This document shows positions 1 through 8,696 of a stretch of DNA of 24,972 nt, one piece after another. Source of the stretch: Treponema sp. (lineage in GTDB: Bacteria; Spirochaetota; Spirochaetia; Treponematales; Treponemataceae). A model generated the notes under the pieces. The model had not been told where the DNA came from. It did no database searches and was given only the letters and a program-made list of their open reading frames with translations. Both the position numbers and the translations under genes were made by a program. The stretch is taken from assembly GCA_004554075.1 (NCBI GenBank), contig SFOB01000031.1, positions 1-24,972 of the forward strand. Direction: 5' to 3'. How positions within the stretch are numbered: position 1 is the stretch's first letter; each line of letters opens with the position of its first letter.

Positions 1-1869
1 CCCATGCAGAATGTCGGATTTCTGTATTTTAATCCGTGCAAAGAAGTACACCAAAAGCTTTGTTTCTGAGCTTACGTAAAAGGCTCCGGTAAGAAGCCCC
101 TGTGCCTGCGCAGAGCGAAGCTTTTTTTGAATAAGGCCGGCCGTAAGATTTATCATAACCTCTTCAAAGCCATTATCATCAGCTGAATTATATTTACCAC
201 CCTTTATTGAAAGAAGAAGAGAGGTCTGCTCGGAAAGAGGATTTTCCTTTGTGTAAACGGCAATTCCGTTTGAAAGCTTATATTGAGCTGTAGTATCCAG
301 ATTTTTCTGATAGTAGCTGTTATCTTCTGTTGCTGCATCTGAAGTGTAAAGACGGCCGGTATCTGTTACTTCTTTTTCTTTTTGAACTTCCTTAAAGAGC
401 TGCTGAACATACCATGAAGCATTCTTTTCGTTGATTTCTTCAAAGCCCGCAGCAGAATAGGCTTTTTTGTTTGCCTTATAATCCTTGCTGTTTATGATTA
501 CAAAAATAAAAGGCTCTTCATTTATTAGCTGATTTATGGTTTGCGACAAAGCCTTTGAATGGAGTTTTTGAGGGCGGCTCATAAGCAGGCCTGCTGTCTG
601 GGAAGCATAGTTTTCTGTATCGGTTTCTGTAGCCTGGTAATAAGGCTGAAGGGCCCAGAACTCGGAGAGGGTCTGCATAAGGGCAGAAGAAAGAGCTGCA
701 GTGCGGTTGAGGCTGTATTCAAGCTGATTTTTAGCGTACTCAAATTCATCCGGATGAACTATATGAGGAATGAGGTCCAGTTGTTTCAGGAAAAGTTCTG
801 TCTGCTTAAAAGAGTTTGTTGCAGCAGCGGCTTTTTTGTCTTCCGGCGGCTGTAGAAGAGTCTGGATAATAAGGCGGGAAGAATCTTTTTTGTGGGCGGC
901 AGAAACGTTTATGTATTCATCGCCTGGAATATTAAGTTCTTCAAAACTTAAAAGCTGCTGCTTAAAGAGGGAGCCTTCATACCCCATGGCAAGAGCAAGC
1001 AAATCTGATTCTTCCATATCAAGCAGGGTGTATTGAATAACCAGTTGGGTAAGTTCTGGTGATATTTCTGTTGAGTGAAGAACATACTTTCTCTGATGAT
1101 TTACCGGATTTGAAGGTTTTTCTACCGGGGTTCTGAAGTTCGAATAAAAACGGCCAAAGCTGTTTCTCAGCATAAGCAGGGTTTTCTCAGTGTTTATGTT
1201 TCCGCTTATAAAAAGTGCGCTGTTCTTAGGCGTATACCATTGTTCGCTTATCTGGCGGATTACCGTGCGGGCTGTTTTTTCACTAGTTTTTTTGAAAACC
1301 GGCGGGTAAATGCCTGAGTCATGTTTCCAGGGAGCCTGGGAAAATACTCTGGAATCAATTGCGGCATTAATATAGACCGACATGGTGTCTTTATTGTCGT
1401 TTACTTCTTTTTTAAGGTTATTTAATTGAGTTTTCAAAATCTCATCAGAAAAATCAGGTGAAAAAACTGCATCGGAAAGGGTAAAGAGTGTAGAGTTGAG
1501 TTCTGAAGGACTTACTTCTATTATATAGCGTGAAGAATCTGCATTGCACTGAACATCAGTAAAATTAAGAGAAGGATTTGCGGCAGCAACAAGCCTTGTA
1601 AAAAGCTTGAAAAAGCCGCAGGTGCTCTGGGTTTGAGAAGAAAAGCCTGCACGACAGGTGTATTCAATATGAACCTGTGCATCGCCCGGATCTTCCAGGA
1701 TAAAAATTTGTATGCCGTTTTCCAGCGTGTATTCCTGAACGGTGGTGGCCGGCGAGGCATAAAGGTGTGCGGCGAGGAAGAAGAGACAAATTAACGTCAT
1801 TCCGAACTTGTTTCGGAATCTATTTGGAGATGTTGAAACAAGTTCAGCATGACAATCCTTTTTTAGCAT
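1..1869 (-). CDS. M16 (insulinase-like) peptidase homologue, secreted, probably inactive; partial at left edge
   Basis: The minus strand is open without a stop from an ATG at 1869 to the window edge (623 codons), so the C-terminal end is missing. After a hydrophobic signal segment (LICLFFLAAHLYA, about 1794-1756) comes a typical M16 opening, VQEYTLENGIQIFILEDPG. A second M16-like opening follows near 261-210 (YKLSNGIAVYTKENPL), as in two-domain family members. The zinc motif expected after the first opening (HxxEH, within GxxHxxEH) reads K-L-F-T-R at 1608-1594. The equivalent place in the second unit (near 165-135) also lacks it. The protein is therefore probably a non-catalytic M16 homologue exported to the periplasm. 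The start is uncertain: ATG 1869 gives a basic MLKK head, but a 60-bp repeat separates it from the hydrophobic core. ATG 1800, inside the repeat, is the alternative. Neither has a good Shine-Dalgarno sequence. The gene is divergent from the DUF4954 gene. Family is confident; loss of activity is inferred. Confidence 0.82.
   Translation of the reverse strand, partial: MLKKDCHAELVSTSPNRFRNKFGMTLICLFFLAAHLYASPATTVQEYTLENGIQIFILEDPGDAQVHIEYTCRAGFSSQTQSTCGFFKLFTRLVAAANPSLNFTDVQCNADSSRYIIEVSPSELNSTLFTLSDAVFSPDFSDEILKTQLNNLKKEVNDNKDTMSVYINAAIDSRVFSQAPWKHDSGIYPPVFKKTSEKTARTVIRQISEQWYTPKNSALFISGNINTEKTLLMLRNSFGRFYSNFRTPVEKPSNPVNHQRKYVLHSTEISPELTQLVIQYTLLDMEESDLLALAMGYEGSLFKQQLLSFEELNIPGDEYINVSAAHKKDSSRLIIQTLLQPPEDKKAAAATNSFKQTELFLKQLDLIPHIVHPDEFEYAKNQLEYSLNRTAALSSALMQTLSEFWALQPYYQATETDTENYASQTAGLLMSRPQKLHSKALSQTINQLINEEPFIFVIINSKDYKANKKAYSAAGFEEINEKNASWYVQQLFKEVQKEKEVTDTGRLYTSDAATEDNSYYQKNLDTTAQYKLSNGIAVYTKENPLSEQTSLLLSIKGGKYNSADDNGFEEVMINLTAGLIQKKLRSAQAQGLLTGAFYVSSETKLLVYFFARIKIQKSDILHG
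1795..1854. repeat. 60-bp nested palindromic repeat inserted in frame in the M16 gene
   Basis: Two 27-nt arms (1795-1821 and 1828-1854) are inverted copies matching at 21 of 27 positions around a 6-nt centre (ATTTGG). Each arm is itself a small hairpin: TTCCGAA/TTCGGAA on the left, perfect, and TGTTGAA/TTCAGCA on the right, with one G-T pair. The mismatches between arms fall mostly in these inner stems, where pairing is kept. The outer ends are TGTCAT-like and the inner ends ATCT. Length is exactly 20 codons, so the M16 reading frame continues through it. It resembles the short palindromic repeats scattered in many bacterial genomes. A related single-arm copy lies at 20274-20303. Confidence 0.8.
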
Positions 1870-1892
1870 GATTTTATTTTACCATAAAATGG

Positions 1893-1914
1893 ATTGCTTC
1901 GCTACGCTCGCATT
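1893..1914. repeat. Short TTCGCTACGCTCGC-type repeat remnant
   Basis: The intergenic string ATTGCTTCGCTACGCTCGCA has the look of the widespread 'GCTTCGCTACGCTCGC' intergenic repeats known from many bacterial genomes. It is GC-rich inside an otherwise AT-rich spacer and has no coding role here. It lies 39 bases from the 60-bp palindromic element. Only one copy is seen in this window, so calling it a repeat rests on memory of such motifs. Confidence 0.35.
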
Positions 1915-1936
1915 ATTCTCTTTATTATTGCTCACT

Positions 1937-1965
1937 TTGGCATTATAGGTTAAAATACCTATAAT
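1937..1965 (+). promoter_or_regulatory. Consensus-like promoter with 9-bp operator-like dyad, DUF4954/activase operon
   Basis: TTGGCA (1937-1942), a 17-nt spacer and TATAAT (1960-1965) match a sigma-70 promoter at 11 of 12 hexamer bases. A perfect inverted repeat, ATTATAGGT (1942-1950) and ACCTATAAT (1957-1965), with spacer TAAAAT, fills the spacer and the -10 box. Because of the symmetry the minus strand also carries TATAAT (1947-1942), pointing toward the M16 gene, but without a clear -35. A second weaker reading on the plus strand is TTGCTC (1928-1933), 17 nt, TAAAAT (1951-1956). The main -10 ends one base before the ATG at 1966. Confidence 0.55.
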
Positions 1966-4140
1966 ATGGTAAAAATTGAATCTCCTGCAGATTATTCTTC
2001 TGAAGTTGTGCCGGCAGAACTGCTGAAGGGTAAAAGACACCTCACAACTGCAGAAATTGAAATTCTTGAAAAAAATCTTAATCATAATGATGATCCAACC
2101 TGGAATAATATTTATGTTGATGATTCGGAGGGCGGTTTTGACCCTTCATTGATTCATCTTTCTTTCTTTTCGGGTTTTGTTGTTCTTGGAAAAATCCAGA
2201 AGCTCGTACTTAAATATAATGACCTTCGCCTTGAATGCGGAATCCGCCGTTCTAAGGTAAGTAATGTTGTTACCGGTGACTACTGTGTAATCCGTAATGT
2301 ATTTTATCTGGATAATTACCGCCTGGGCGACCGTGTTATTCTTTTTAACATCAACGAAATGAGCTGTACCTGCCATGCAAAATTTGGTAACGGTATTATA
2401 AAAGAGGGTGAACCGGAAGAGCACCGTATCTGGATTGGTGTTGCAAATGAAAACGAAGGCCGTAAGATTCTTCCTTTTGAAGATTTGATTCCGGCAGATG
2501 CCTATATCTGGTCTCATTACCGCGATGATCCTGAGCTTTTGCGCCGTTTTGTAGAGCTTACAGAATACGGTACTTCTCGTGAACTGAATACTTATGGAAT
2601 TGTTGGTAATGATGCTGTTATCAAGAATGTAAGCATCATTAAAGATTCAAAGATTTGTGATGCTGCCTACATAAAGGGAGCCTTTAAACTTAAGAATATT
2701 ACCATGCTTTCTTCAGAAGAAGAGCCTTCTCAGATTGGTGAAGGTGTTGAGATGGTAAATGGTATTATGGGTTATGGCTGTAAGGTCTTTTATCAGGCAA
2801 TTGCGGTACGCTTTGTGCTTGGAAGAAACTGTCAGGTAAAATACGGCGCCCGTGTTCTGAACTCTGTACTTGGAGATAATTCAACCGTTTCCTGCTGTGA
2901 AATCCTTAATAACCTGATTTATCCTTTCCACGAGCAGCATCATAACTCGTCCTTCCTTATTGCAACTACAGTTATGGGCCAGAGTAATATTGCGGCCGGT
3001 GCTACAATCGGTAGTAACCACAACAGCCGCAGCCCGGACGGCGAGATTTTTGCAAAACGCGGTTTCTGGCCGGGGCTTTGCAGCGACTTTAAACACAATT
3101 CTCGCTTTGCTTCTTTCGTTCTTGTTTCTAAGGGAAGCTACCAGTATGAACTTGATATACCTTATCCTTTTGCACTGGTTGCTCCGGGAAACAATGGTTC
3201 TCCTAAAATCAGCATTATTCCTGCCTGGTGGTTTATGTATGATATGTTTGCCATCACCAGAAATAAAGATAAATTTACAAAGAGAGACAAGCGTAAAAAG
3301 AAGATTCAGTTTATAGAAACAGATCCTCTTGCTCCTGATACAATGCAGGAGGTTATGGCTGCCCTTGACCGCATTATTGGTCTTACAGCAGGCTACCTTA
3401 AGACAACAAATAATGAATATATGGAAGGAAAAAATACTCCGGAAGAGCAGTATCAGGCTGCAAAGGACTTCCTCCATCAGAATCCGGAAGCAGAATTTAC
3501 CCTTGATGATGCAATCTGCCAGAAAAAGTATGGCGCGGTGATTTTTAAACCGGTTCTGGCATATAAGACTTACCGCAAGGTTGTAAAATATTTTGCAACT
3601 AAAACCCTTATGAGCTTCTGTCAGGATCTTAATCAGGAAATGCTCACCTTTGATCTTGTTGAAAGAATCAGAAAACTTCCATTATATACTGAATGGGAGA
3701 ATGCCGGTGGACAGATAATTCCTTCTGAAAAAATCCGGGAGCTTTTTGAAAATATCAAAAACGGTACCGTAAATAACTGGGGCGCTGTACATCAGTTCTA
3801 TAAGCTTTGTGAATGTTCTTATGAACAGTACAAGGTTCGGTATGCGCTTTATCTTCTTGAGCAGCTTTATTCACGGCCAATTGAAGAATTCTCTGTAGAT
3901 TTGTACCGCAACATTACAGATGATGTTTCTATTGTGGCTTATGATATTTACAATGCTTCTCTGAAGTCCCGTGAAAAGGATTACACAGATTATTACCGCA
4001 GTATGGTTTATCGCAGCGAAAAAGAAATGGATGAAGTTATTGGTCCACTTGAAGATAATTCCTTCCTGCTCAAATTGCGTGATGATACAGTAGAGTTTAC
4101 CACTAAAATTAAGGAAATATTTGTCGGTTTGACTAAGTAG
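1966..4140 (+). CDS. DUF4954 family protein with left-handed beta-helix region
   Basis: A 724-residue protein that I recognise as a DUF4954 family member, a family of unknown function found in spirochaetes and Bacteroidetes. Residues about 200-340 carry imperfect hexapeptide-type repeats (IGEGVEMVNGIMGYGCKVF, VLGRNCQVKYGARVLNSVLGD, TVMGQSNIAAGATIGSNHNS) typical of left-handed parallel beta-helices in acyl- and nucleotidyl-transferase-like proteins. A tryptophan-rich segment follows (IIPAWWFMYDMF), then a mostly helical, charged C-terminal half. There is no signal peptide or membrane segment, so it is probably cytoplasmic. The ATG is the first in frame and has no Shine-Dalgarno sequence. A strong -10 box lies directly before it, so the transcript may be leaderless or the true start may be further in. 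The next gene starts 26 nt after the stop, suggesting co-transcription with the activase. A sugar-nucleotide or acyl-transfer role is only suggested by the fold. Confidence 0.85.
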   Translation: MVKIESPADYSSEVVPAELLKGKRHLTTAEIEILEKNLNHNDDPTWNNIYVDDSEGGFDPSLIHLSFFSGFVVLGKIQKLVLKYNDLRLECGIRRSKVSNVVTGDYCVIRNVFYLDNYRLGDRVILFNINEMSCTCHAKFGNGIIKEGEPEEHRIWIGVANENEGRKILPFEDLIPADAYIWSHYRDDPELLRRFVELTEYGTSRELNTYGIVGNDAVIKNVSIIKDSKICDAAYIKGAFKLKNITMLSSEEEPSQIGEGVEMVNGIMGYGCKVFYQAIAVRFVLGRNCQVKYGARVLNSVLGDNSTVSCCEILNNLIYPFHEQHHNSSFLIATTVMGQSNIAAGATIGSNHNSRSPDGEIFAKRGFWPGLCSDFKHNSRFASFVLVSKGSYQYELDIPYPFALVAPGNNGSPKISIIPAWWFMYDMFAITRNKDKFTKRDKRKKKIQFIETDPLAPDTMQEVMAALDRIIGLTAGYLKTTNNEYMEGKNTPEEQYQAAKDFLHQNPEAEFTLDDAICQKKYGAVIFKPVLAYKTYRKVVKYFATKTLMSFCQDLNQEMLTFDLVERIRKLPLYTEWENAGGQIIPSEKIRELFENIKNGTVNNWGAVHQFYKLCECSYEQYKVRYALYLLEQLYSRPIEEFSVDLYRNITDDVSIVAYDIYNASLKSREKDYTDYYRSMVYRSEKEMDEVIGPLEDNSFLLKLRDDTVEFTTKIKEIFVGLTK

Positions 4141-4166
4141 GGGATAACCGATAAAATTGTAAGGAT

Positions 4167-7100
4167 ATGATTGAGAAAAATTTACTGCCGATTAGACTTG
4201 GTATAGATGTTGGTTCTACAACTGTAAAGGTTGCAGTTCTTGATGATGATGATAAACTGATTTACGGCGACTATCAGCGTCACCGTGCAGACATTCGCAG
4301 TACAATTATTGCTGTTGTTAATAAAGCCCTTGATTTTCTGGCTGCCAATGTAGAAGGCGGCGAGTCTCGTACAATTACCGCAAAGGTAACCGGTTCGGGT
4401 GGTCTTTCAGTTTCACAGTGGTTGAACATTCCTTTTATTCAGGAAGTTATTGCGGCTACTACTTCTGTAAAAAAACTGATTCCTCAGACAGATGTTGTAA
4501 TTGAGCTTGGTGGTGAAGACGCCAAGATTACATATTTCCGCGGTGGTGTAGAGCAGCGCATGAACGGTACTTGTGCCGGCGGTACTGGTGCCTTTATTGA
4601 CCAGATGGCAGCTCTTCTGGAAACTGATGCTTCCGGCCTTAACGAGCTTGCAAAAGGTATGCAGCAGATTTATCCTATTGCGGCCCGCTGTGGTGTATTT
4701 GCTAAAACTGATATTCAGCCTTTGATTAATGAAGGCGCCCGCCGTGAGGATATTGCGGCTTCTATTTTCCAGGCTGTAGTTTCACAGACTATTTCGGGAC
4801 TTGCCTGTGGTAAGCCTATCCGCGGCCACGTTGCCTTCCTTGGTGGACCTCTCCACTTTCTGGATCAGCTGCGCCAGCGCTTTATTGAAACACTTAAGCT
4901 TAAAGATGATGAAATTATAGTTCCTGAAGATTCCCAGCTCTTTGTTGCAAGCGGTTGTGCTTTTGGCGCAGAACGAAGTTTTGGAGAAGGAGCTGATTTT
5001 AAGTTCCCTACAATCACAGAGTTCCGCGACAATCTTAAGAATCTTGTAGGAGCAGAATTGAGCGAGGTTCAGCGTCTTGAGCCGCTCTTTAAAAATCAGG
5101 CAGAACTTGATGAGTTTGAAGTTCGCCACTCTGAGCAGAAGGCTAAGCGCGGAGATTTGAAAAAGACTCACGGCCCTGTTTTCCTTGGTCTGGATTCCGG
5201 TTCAACAACAACTAAGGCTTGTTTGATAGACAAAGACGGCCGCATTATCTGGGATTTCTACGCTCACAATCAGGGTAATCCGGTTGAGCTTGCAGTTCAG
5301 GTTCTTAAAGACCTTTATGCCCAGCTTCCTGAAGATGTTTATATTGCCCGTGCCGTATCGACTGGTTACGGTGAAGCGCTTTTCCAGGCAGCCCTTGGTG
5401 TAGACTCTGGTGAAGTTGAAACAATTACTCACTTCCGTGCCGCTAACTTCTTTGTTCCTGGCGTTGAGTTCCTGCTTGACATTGGTGGTCAGGATATGAA
5501 GTGCCTCCGCATGAAGGACGGGGCAATCGTAAGTATTCAGCTTAACGAAGCCTGTTCATCAGGTTGTGGTTCCTTCCTCGATAACTTTGCCAACACAATG
5601 GGGATGGACGTAAAAGAGTTCGGTAAGATTGCCCTTATGGCTCAGAAGCCTGTAGACCTCGGAAGCCGCTGTACCGTATTTATGAATAGCCGCGTAAAGC
5701 AGGCTCAGAAGGAAGGTGCTTCGGTAGCTGATATCGCTGCAGGTCTTTCTTATTCTGTAATCAAAAATGCCTTGTTTAAGGTAATCAAACTCCGCAAGGC
5801 TTCTGATATTGGTGAAAAGGTAGTTGTTCAGGGTGGAACCTTCTTTAATGATGCCATTCTCCGTGCCTTTGAAAAAATTGCAGGCGTTCAGGTTTACCGC
5901 CCGGATGTAGCCGGACTTATGGGTGCTTACGGTTCTGCCCTTATAGCTTATGACCAATGGCAGGATCTTATGATGCCAAAACCTGGCGAGCCGGAAGGTA
6001 CTGTTCATGATATACGCTCTGGTATTGCAACTCTTGAACAGCTTAATAACTTCCATGTAGACCTTGAGCTCCGCCGCTGCGGTAAGTGCCAGAATAACTG
6101 TCTTCTTACCATTAATACCTTCTCTACAGGTGATGAAAAGCGAACCTTCATTACAGGTAACCGCTGTGAAAAGGGTGCAGAAATTGAAGGTACTGTAATC
6201 GATGCAAGCAACAAAAAGAATACAGGACTTGATGATGATGATGCAGGTCCATTGCCAAATCTTTTTGACTGGAAATATAAGAGACTTTTCAACTATGTGC
6301 CTCGTAAGCCGGAAGATGCTCCTATGGGAGATGTTGGTATTCCTCGTGTTCTTAATATGTACGAAAATTATCCTCTTTGGTTTACCTTCTTCAATGAACT
6401 TGGCTTCCGTGTAATTTTGAGCCAGCGCTCAAGCCGTAACGTTTACGAAAAAGGTCTTGAGACAATTCCTTCAGAATCTGTATGCTACCCTGGAAAAATC
6501 AGCCATGGACACGTGGTTTCACTTTTGCAGCGTGGCGTGAAGTTTATCTTCTATCCTTGTGCACCTTATGAGTATCAGGAAGACCCGGGAGCAGGAAATC
6601 ACTATAACTGTCCTATCGTAACAAGTTATCCGGAAGTTCTCCGCAACAACGTAGACGAGCTTCGCCAGGATCCGACAGTTACTTACATGGATCCATTCCT
6701 TCCGATTTATGACAAGGAAGCACTTGCAGAACGCCTTTGTGAAGAAATGCTTCCTAAGTTCCCGAAACTTAGCCGCGAGGCAATTAAGTCTGCAGTAGAA
6801 AAGGCCTGGGCTGAGCAGGAAAAGTTCCGAGAAGAAGTTCGCCAGAAGGGTGAAGAGGCTCTCGAAGAAATCATTACAAAGGGCGGAAGCGGTATTGTAC
6901 TTGCCGGTCGTCCTTATCACCTGGACCCGGAAATTAACCATGGTATTCCAGAGATGATTAATGGTCTTGGACTTGCTGTTCTTACAGAAGACTCTGTTGC
7001 TCACCTTGGAAACATAGAACGCCCGCTCAGAATTATTGACCAGTGGGTATATCATAACCGCCTTTACCGTGCGGCACAGTTTGTAAGCGAAATGCCGTCG

Positions 7101-8672
7101 CTTGAACTCGTGCAGCTCACTAGCTTCGGCTGCGGTCTCGACGCCGTAACTGCAGACCAGGTAGACGAAATCCTGCGTGCCAAGAGCCGCATGTACACTC
7201 TTATCAAGATTGATGAGGGAAGTAACCTGGGTGCGGTTCGTATCCGTATACGCTCTCTTATTGCAGCCGTTAAGGAACGCCGCCGCAACAAGTCTAAGCC
7301 TGTTATTAAGTCATCAGCTTATAATCGCGTAGTCTTTACAGAAGAGATGCGCAAGAACTATACAATCATTGGACCTCAGATGTCTCCTATTCACTTCAGA
7401 ATTCTGGAGAAGGCATTTGCAGCCTGCGGTTATAACTTTGTTGTTCTTGATGCCGTAGACCCTAAGGCTGTAGAAGCAGGTCTTAAGTATGTAAACAACG
7501 ACGCATGTTATCCGTCACTGCTTGTTGCTGGTCAGATGATTTCTGCTCTTGAAAGCGGTAAGTATGACCTGAACAGAACAGCCCTGATTATTACTCAGAC
7601 TGGTGGTGGCTGTCGTGCAACAAACTATATCGGCTTTATCCGCCGAGCCCTCAACGATGCAGGCTGGGGCCACATTCCGGTTCTGTCGCTTTCTGCACAG
7701 GGCTTTGAAAAGAACCCGGGCTTTAAGATTGATTTCCCTCTGATTGATAATCTTGTTAAATCAATTATGGTGGGCGATGTCTTCATGCGCGTGCTTTATC
7801 GCACGCGTCCTTATGAAGCAGTTCCGGGCTCAGCAAATCAGCTTTATGAAAAATGGAATGCGCGTGCAGAAGCACTTTTCTCTAAGCGTGTTTCTAATCA
7901 CGACTATAATAAGCTGATGAAGGGAATTATCCGCGACTTTGATAATCTGCCGCTTAAGCCTATTAAAAAGCCACGCGTTGGTGTAGTTGGAGAAATCCTT
8001 GTAAAATTCCATCCTACTGCAAACAACCAGATTGTTGAGACAATTGAACGCGAGGGTGCTGAGTGTGTAATGCCAGACCTTGCAGACTTCTTCTTCTATT
8101 CATTCTCTGATGATATTATCCGTCACAGAGATTTGAAGTTCACAAAGAAATCTGCTCTTATTGCAAGACTTCTTGTATGGGGCCTGGATCTTTACCGCAA
8201 GAAGATGATTAAGTATCTTAAGAAGAGCCGACGTTTTGAGGCTCCTTCTTCGATTTACGAATTGATGAAGGGAGTTGATGATATCGTACAGCTTGGAAAC
8301 ATGACCGGTGAAGGCTGGTTCCTTACTGCAGAAATGGTAGAACTGATTCATGAGGGTGCTCCAAGTATTGCCTGCGTTCAGCCATTTGCATGTCTTCCAA
8401 ATCACGTAACCGGAAAGGGTATGATTAAGGAATTGCGCCGCCGCTTCCCTGAGGCAAATATCAGCGCAATCGACTACGACCCGGGAAGTTCAGAAGTAAA
8501 TCAGCTTAACCGCCTTAAGCTTCTGCTTTCAAATGCGCCGGTTGGAAATCATCCTGATGAAGTTGAAGATAATATGATTCGTATGCCGGACGGAAGCCTT
8601 GTAAAAGCCGAGATTCGTCTTGCAGCGGGTGCAACAGACACTGACCCTGCCGGAGAAGCTATGAAGGCTTAG
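4167..8672 (+). CDS. Giant fused acyl-CoA dehydratase activase (two BadF/HgdC ATPase domains plus COG3580/3581-like modules)
   Basis: This 1501-residue cytoplasmic protein joins several modules. Residues 12-300 are a BadF/BcrA/HgdC-type ATPase: phosphate loop GIDVGSTTVK, GGEDAKITYF, and cluster cysteines in NGTCAGGTGAF and ARCGVFAKTD. Residues about 340-600 are a second copy: GLDSGSTTTKA, IGGQDMKC, NEACSSGCGSF, GSRCTVFMNSR. A Cys-rich linker follows near 635 (RRCGKCQNNC). From about 725 come DUF2229/COG3580-like and COG3581-like parts (PRVLNMYENYPLWF, ESVCYPGK, NNDACYPSLLVAGQ, TQTGGGCRATN, CVQPFACLPNH). Family activases drive ATP-dependent low-potential electron transfer from a [4Fe-4S] cluster to 2-hydroxyacyl-CoA dehydratases. 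The substrate of this long fused form is not known to me. ATG 4167 has AAGGA only one base upstream, unusually close. No HgdA/HgdB dehydratase genes are nearby, although the C-terminal modules are distantly HgdB-like. Confidence 0.88.
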   Translation: MIEKNLLPIRLGIDVGSTTVKVAVLDDDDKLIYGDYQRHRADIRSTIIAVVNKALDFLAANVEGGESRTITAKVTGSGGLSVSQWLNIPFIQEVIAATTSVKKLIPQTDVVIELGGEDAKITYFRGGVEQRMNGTCAGGTGAFIDQMAALLETDASGLNELAKGMQQIYPIAARCGVFAKTDIQPLINEGARREDIAASIFQAVVSQTISGLACGKPIRGHVAFLGGPLHFLDQLRQRFIETLKLKDDEIIVPEDSQLFVASGCAFGAERSFGEGADFKFPTITEFRDNLKNLVGAELSEVQRLEPLFKNQAELDEFEVRHSEQKAKRGDLKKTHGPVFLGLDSGSTTTKACLIDKDGRIIWDFYAHNQGNPVELAVQVLKDLYAQLPEDVYIARAVSTGYGEALFQAALGVDSGEVETITHFRAANFFVPGVEFLLDIGGQDMKCLRMKDGAIVSIQLNEACSSGCGSFLDNFANTMGMDVKEFGKIALMAQKPVDLGSRCTVFMNSRVKQAQKEGASVADIAAGLSYSVIKNALFKVIKLRKASDIGEKVVVQGGTFFNDAILRAFEKIAGVQVYRPDVAGLMGAYGSALIAYDQWQDLMMPKPGEPEGTVHDIRSGIATLEQLNNFHVDLELRRCGKCQNNCLLTINTFSTGDEKRTFITGNRCEKGAEIEGTVIDASNKKNTGLDDDDAGPLPNLFDWKYKRLFNYVPRKPEDAPMGDVGIPRVLNMYENYPLWFTFFNELGFRVILSQRSSRNVYEKGLETIPSESVCYPGKISHGHVVSLLQRGVKFIFYPCAPYEYQEDPGAGNHYNCPIVTSYPEVLRNNVDELRQDPTVTYMDPFLPIYDKEALAERLCEEMLPKFPKLSREAIKSAVEKAWAEQEKFREEVRQKGEEALEEIITKGGSGIVLAGRPYHLDPEINHGIPEMINGLGLAVLTEDSVAHLGNIERPLRIIDQWVYHNRLYRAAQFVSEMPSLELVQLTSFGCGLDAVTADQVDEILRAKSRMYTLIKIDEGSNLGAVRIRIRSLIAAVKERRRNKSKPVIKSSAYNRVVFTEEMRKNYTIIGPQMSPIHFRILEKAFAACGYNFVVLDAVDPKAVEAGLKYVNNDACYPSLLVAGQMISALESGKYDLNRTALIITQTGGGCRATNYIGFIRRALNDAGWGHIPVLSLSAQGFEKNPGFKIDFPLIDNLVKSIMVGDVFMRVLYRTRPYEAVPGSANQLYEKWNARAEALFSKRVSNHDYNKLMKGIIRDFDNLPLKPIKKPRVGVVGEILVKFHPTANNQIVETIEREGAECVMPDLADFFFYSFSDDIIRHRDLKFTKKSALIARLLVWGLDLYRKKMIKYLKKSRRFEAPSSIYELMKGVDDIVQLGNMTGEGWFLTAEMVELIHEGAPSIACVQPFACLPNHVTGKGMIKELRRRFPEANISAIDYDPGSSEVNQLNRLKLLLSNAPVGNHPDEVEDNMIRMPDGSLVKAEIRLAAGATDTDPAGEAMKA

Positions 8673-8696
8673 CCGGTTTTGGGTGGGGAGGAAAAA

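Noticed and set aside
559..1036. Plus-strand open frames at 559-855 and 770-1036
   Set aside because: Both are antisense to the continuous M16 reading frame and have basic, Cys/Ser-rich compositions typical of shadow frames.
2881..3477. Long antisense open frames inside DUF4954 and the activase (for example 2881-3477, 6519-7055, 4782-5171 on the minus strand)
   Set aside because: They lie wholly within strongly supported genes, have no Shine-Dalgarno sequence or recognisable domains, and arise from codon bias of the sense genes.
8679..8696. TTG at 8679 as the start of the secreted protein
   Set aside because: GGGGAGG at 8685-8691 would lie inside the gene; TTG 8697 has ideal spacing and gives a normal signal peptide.
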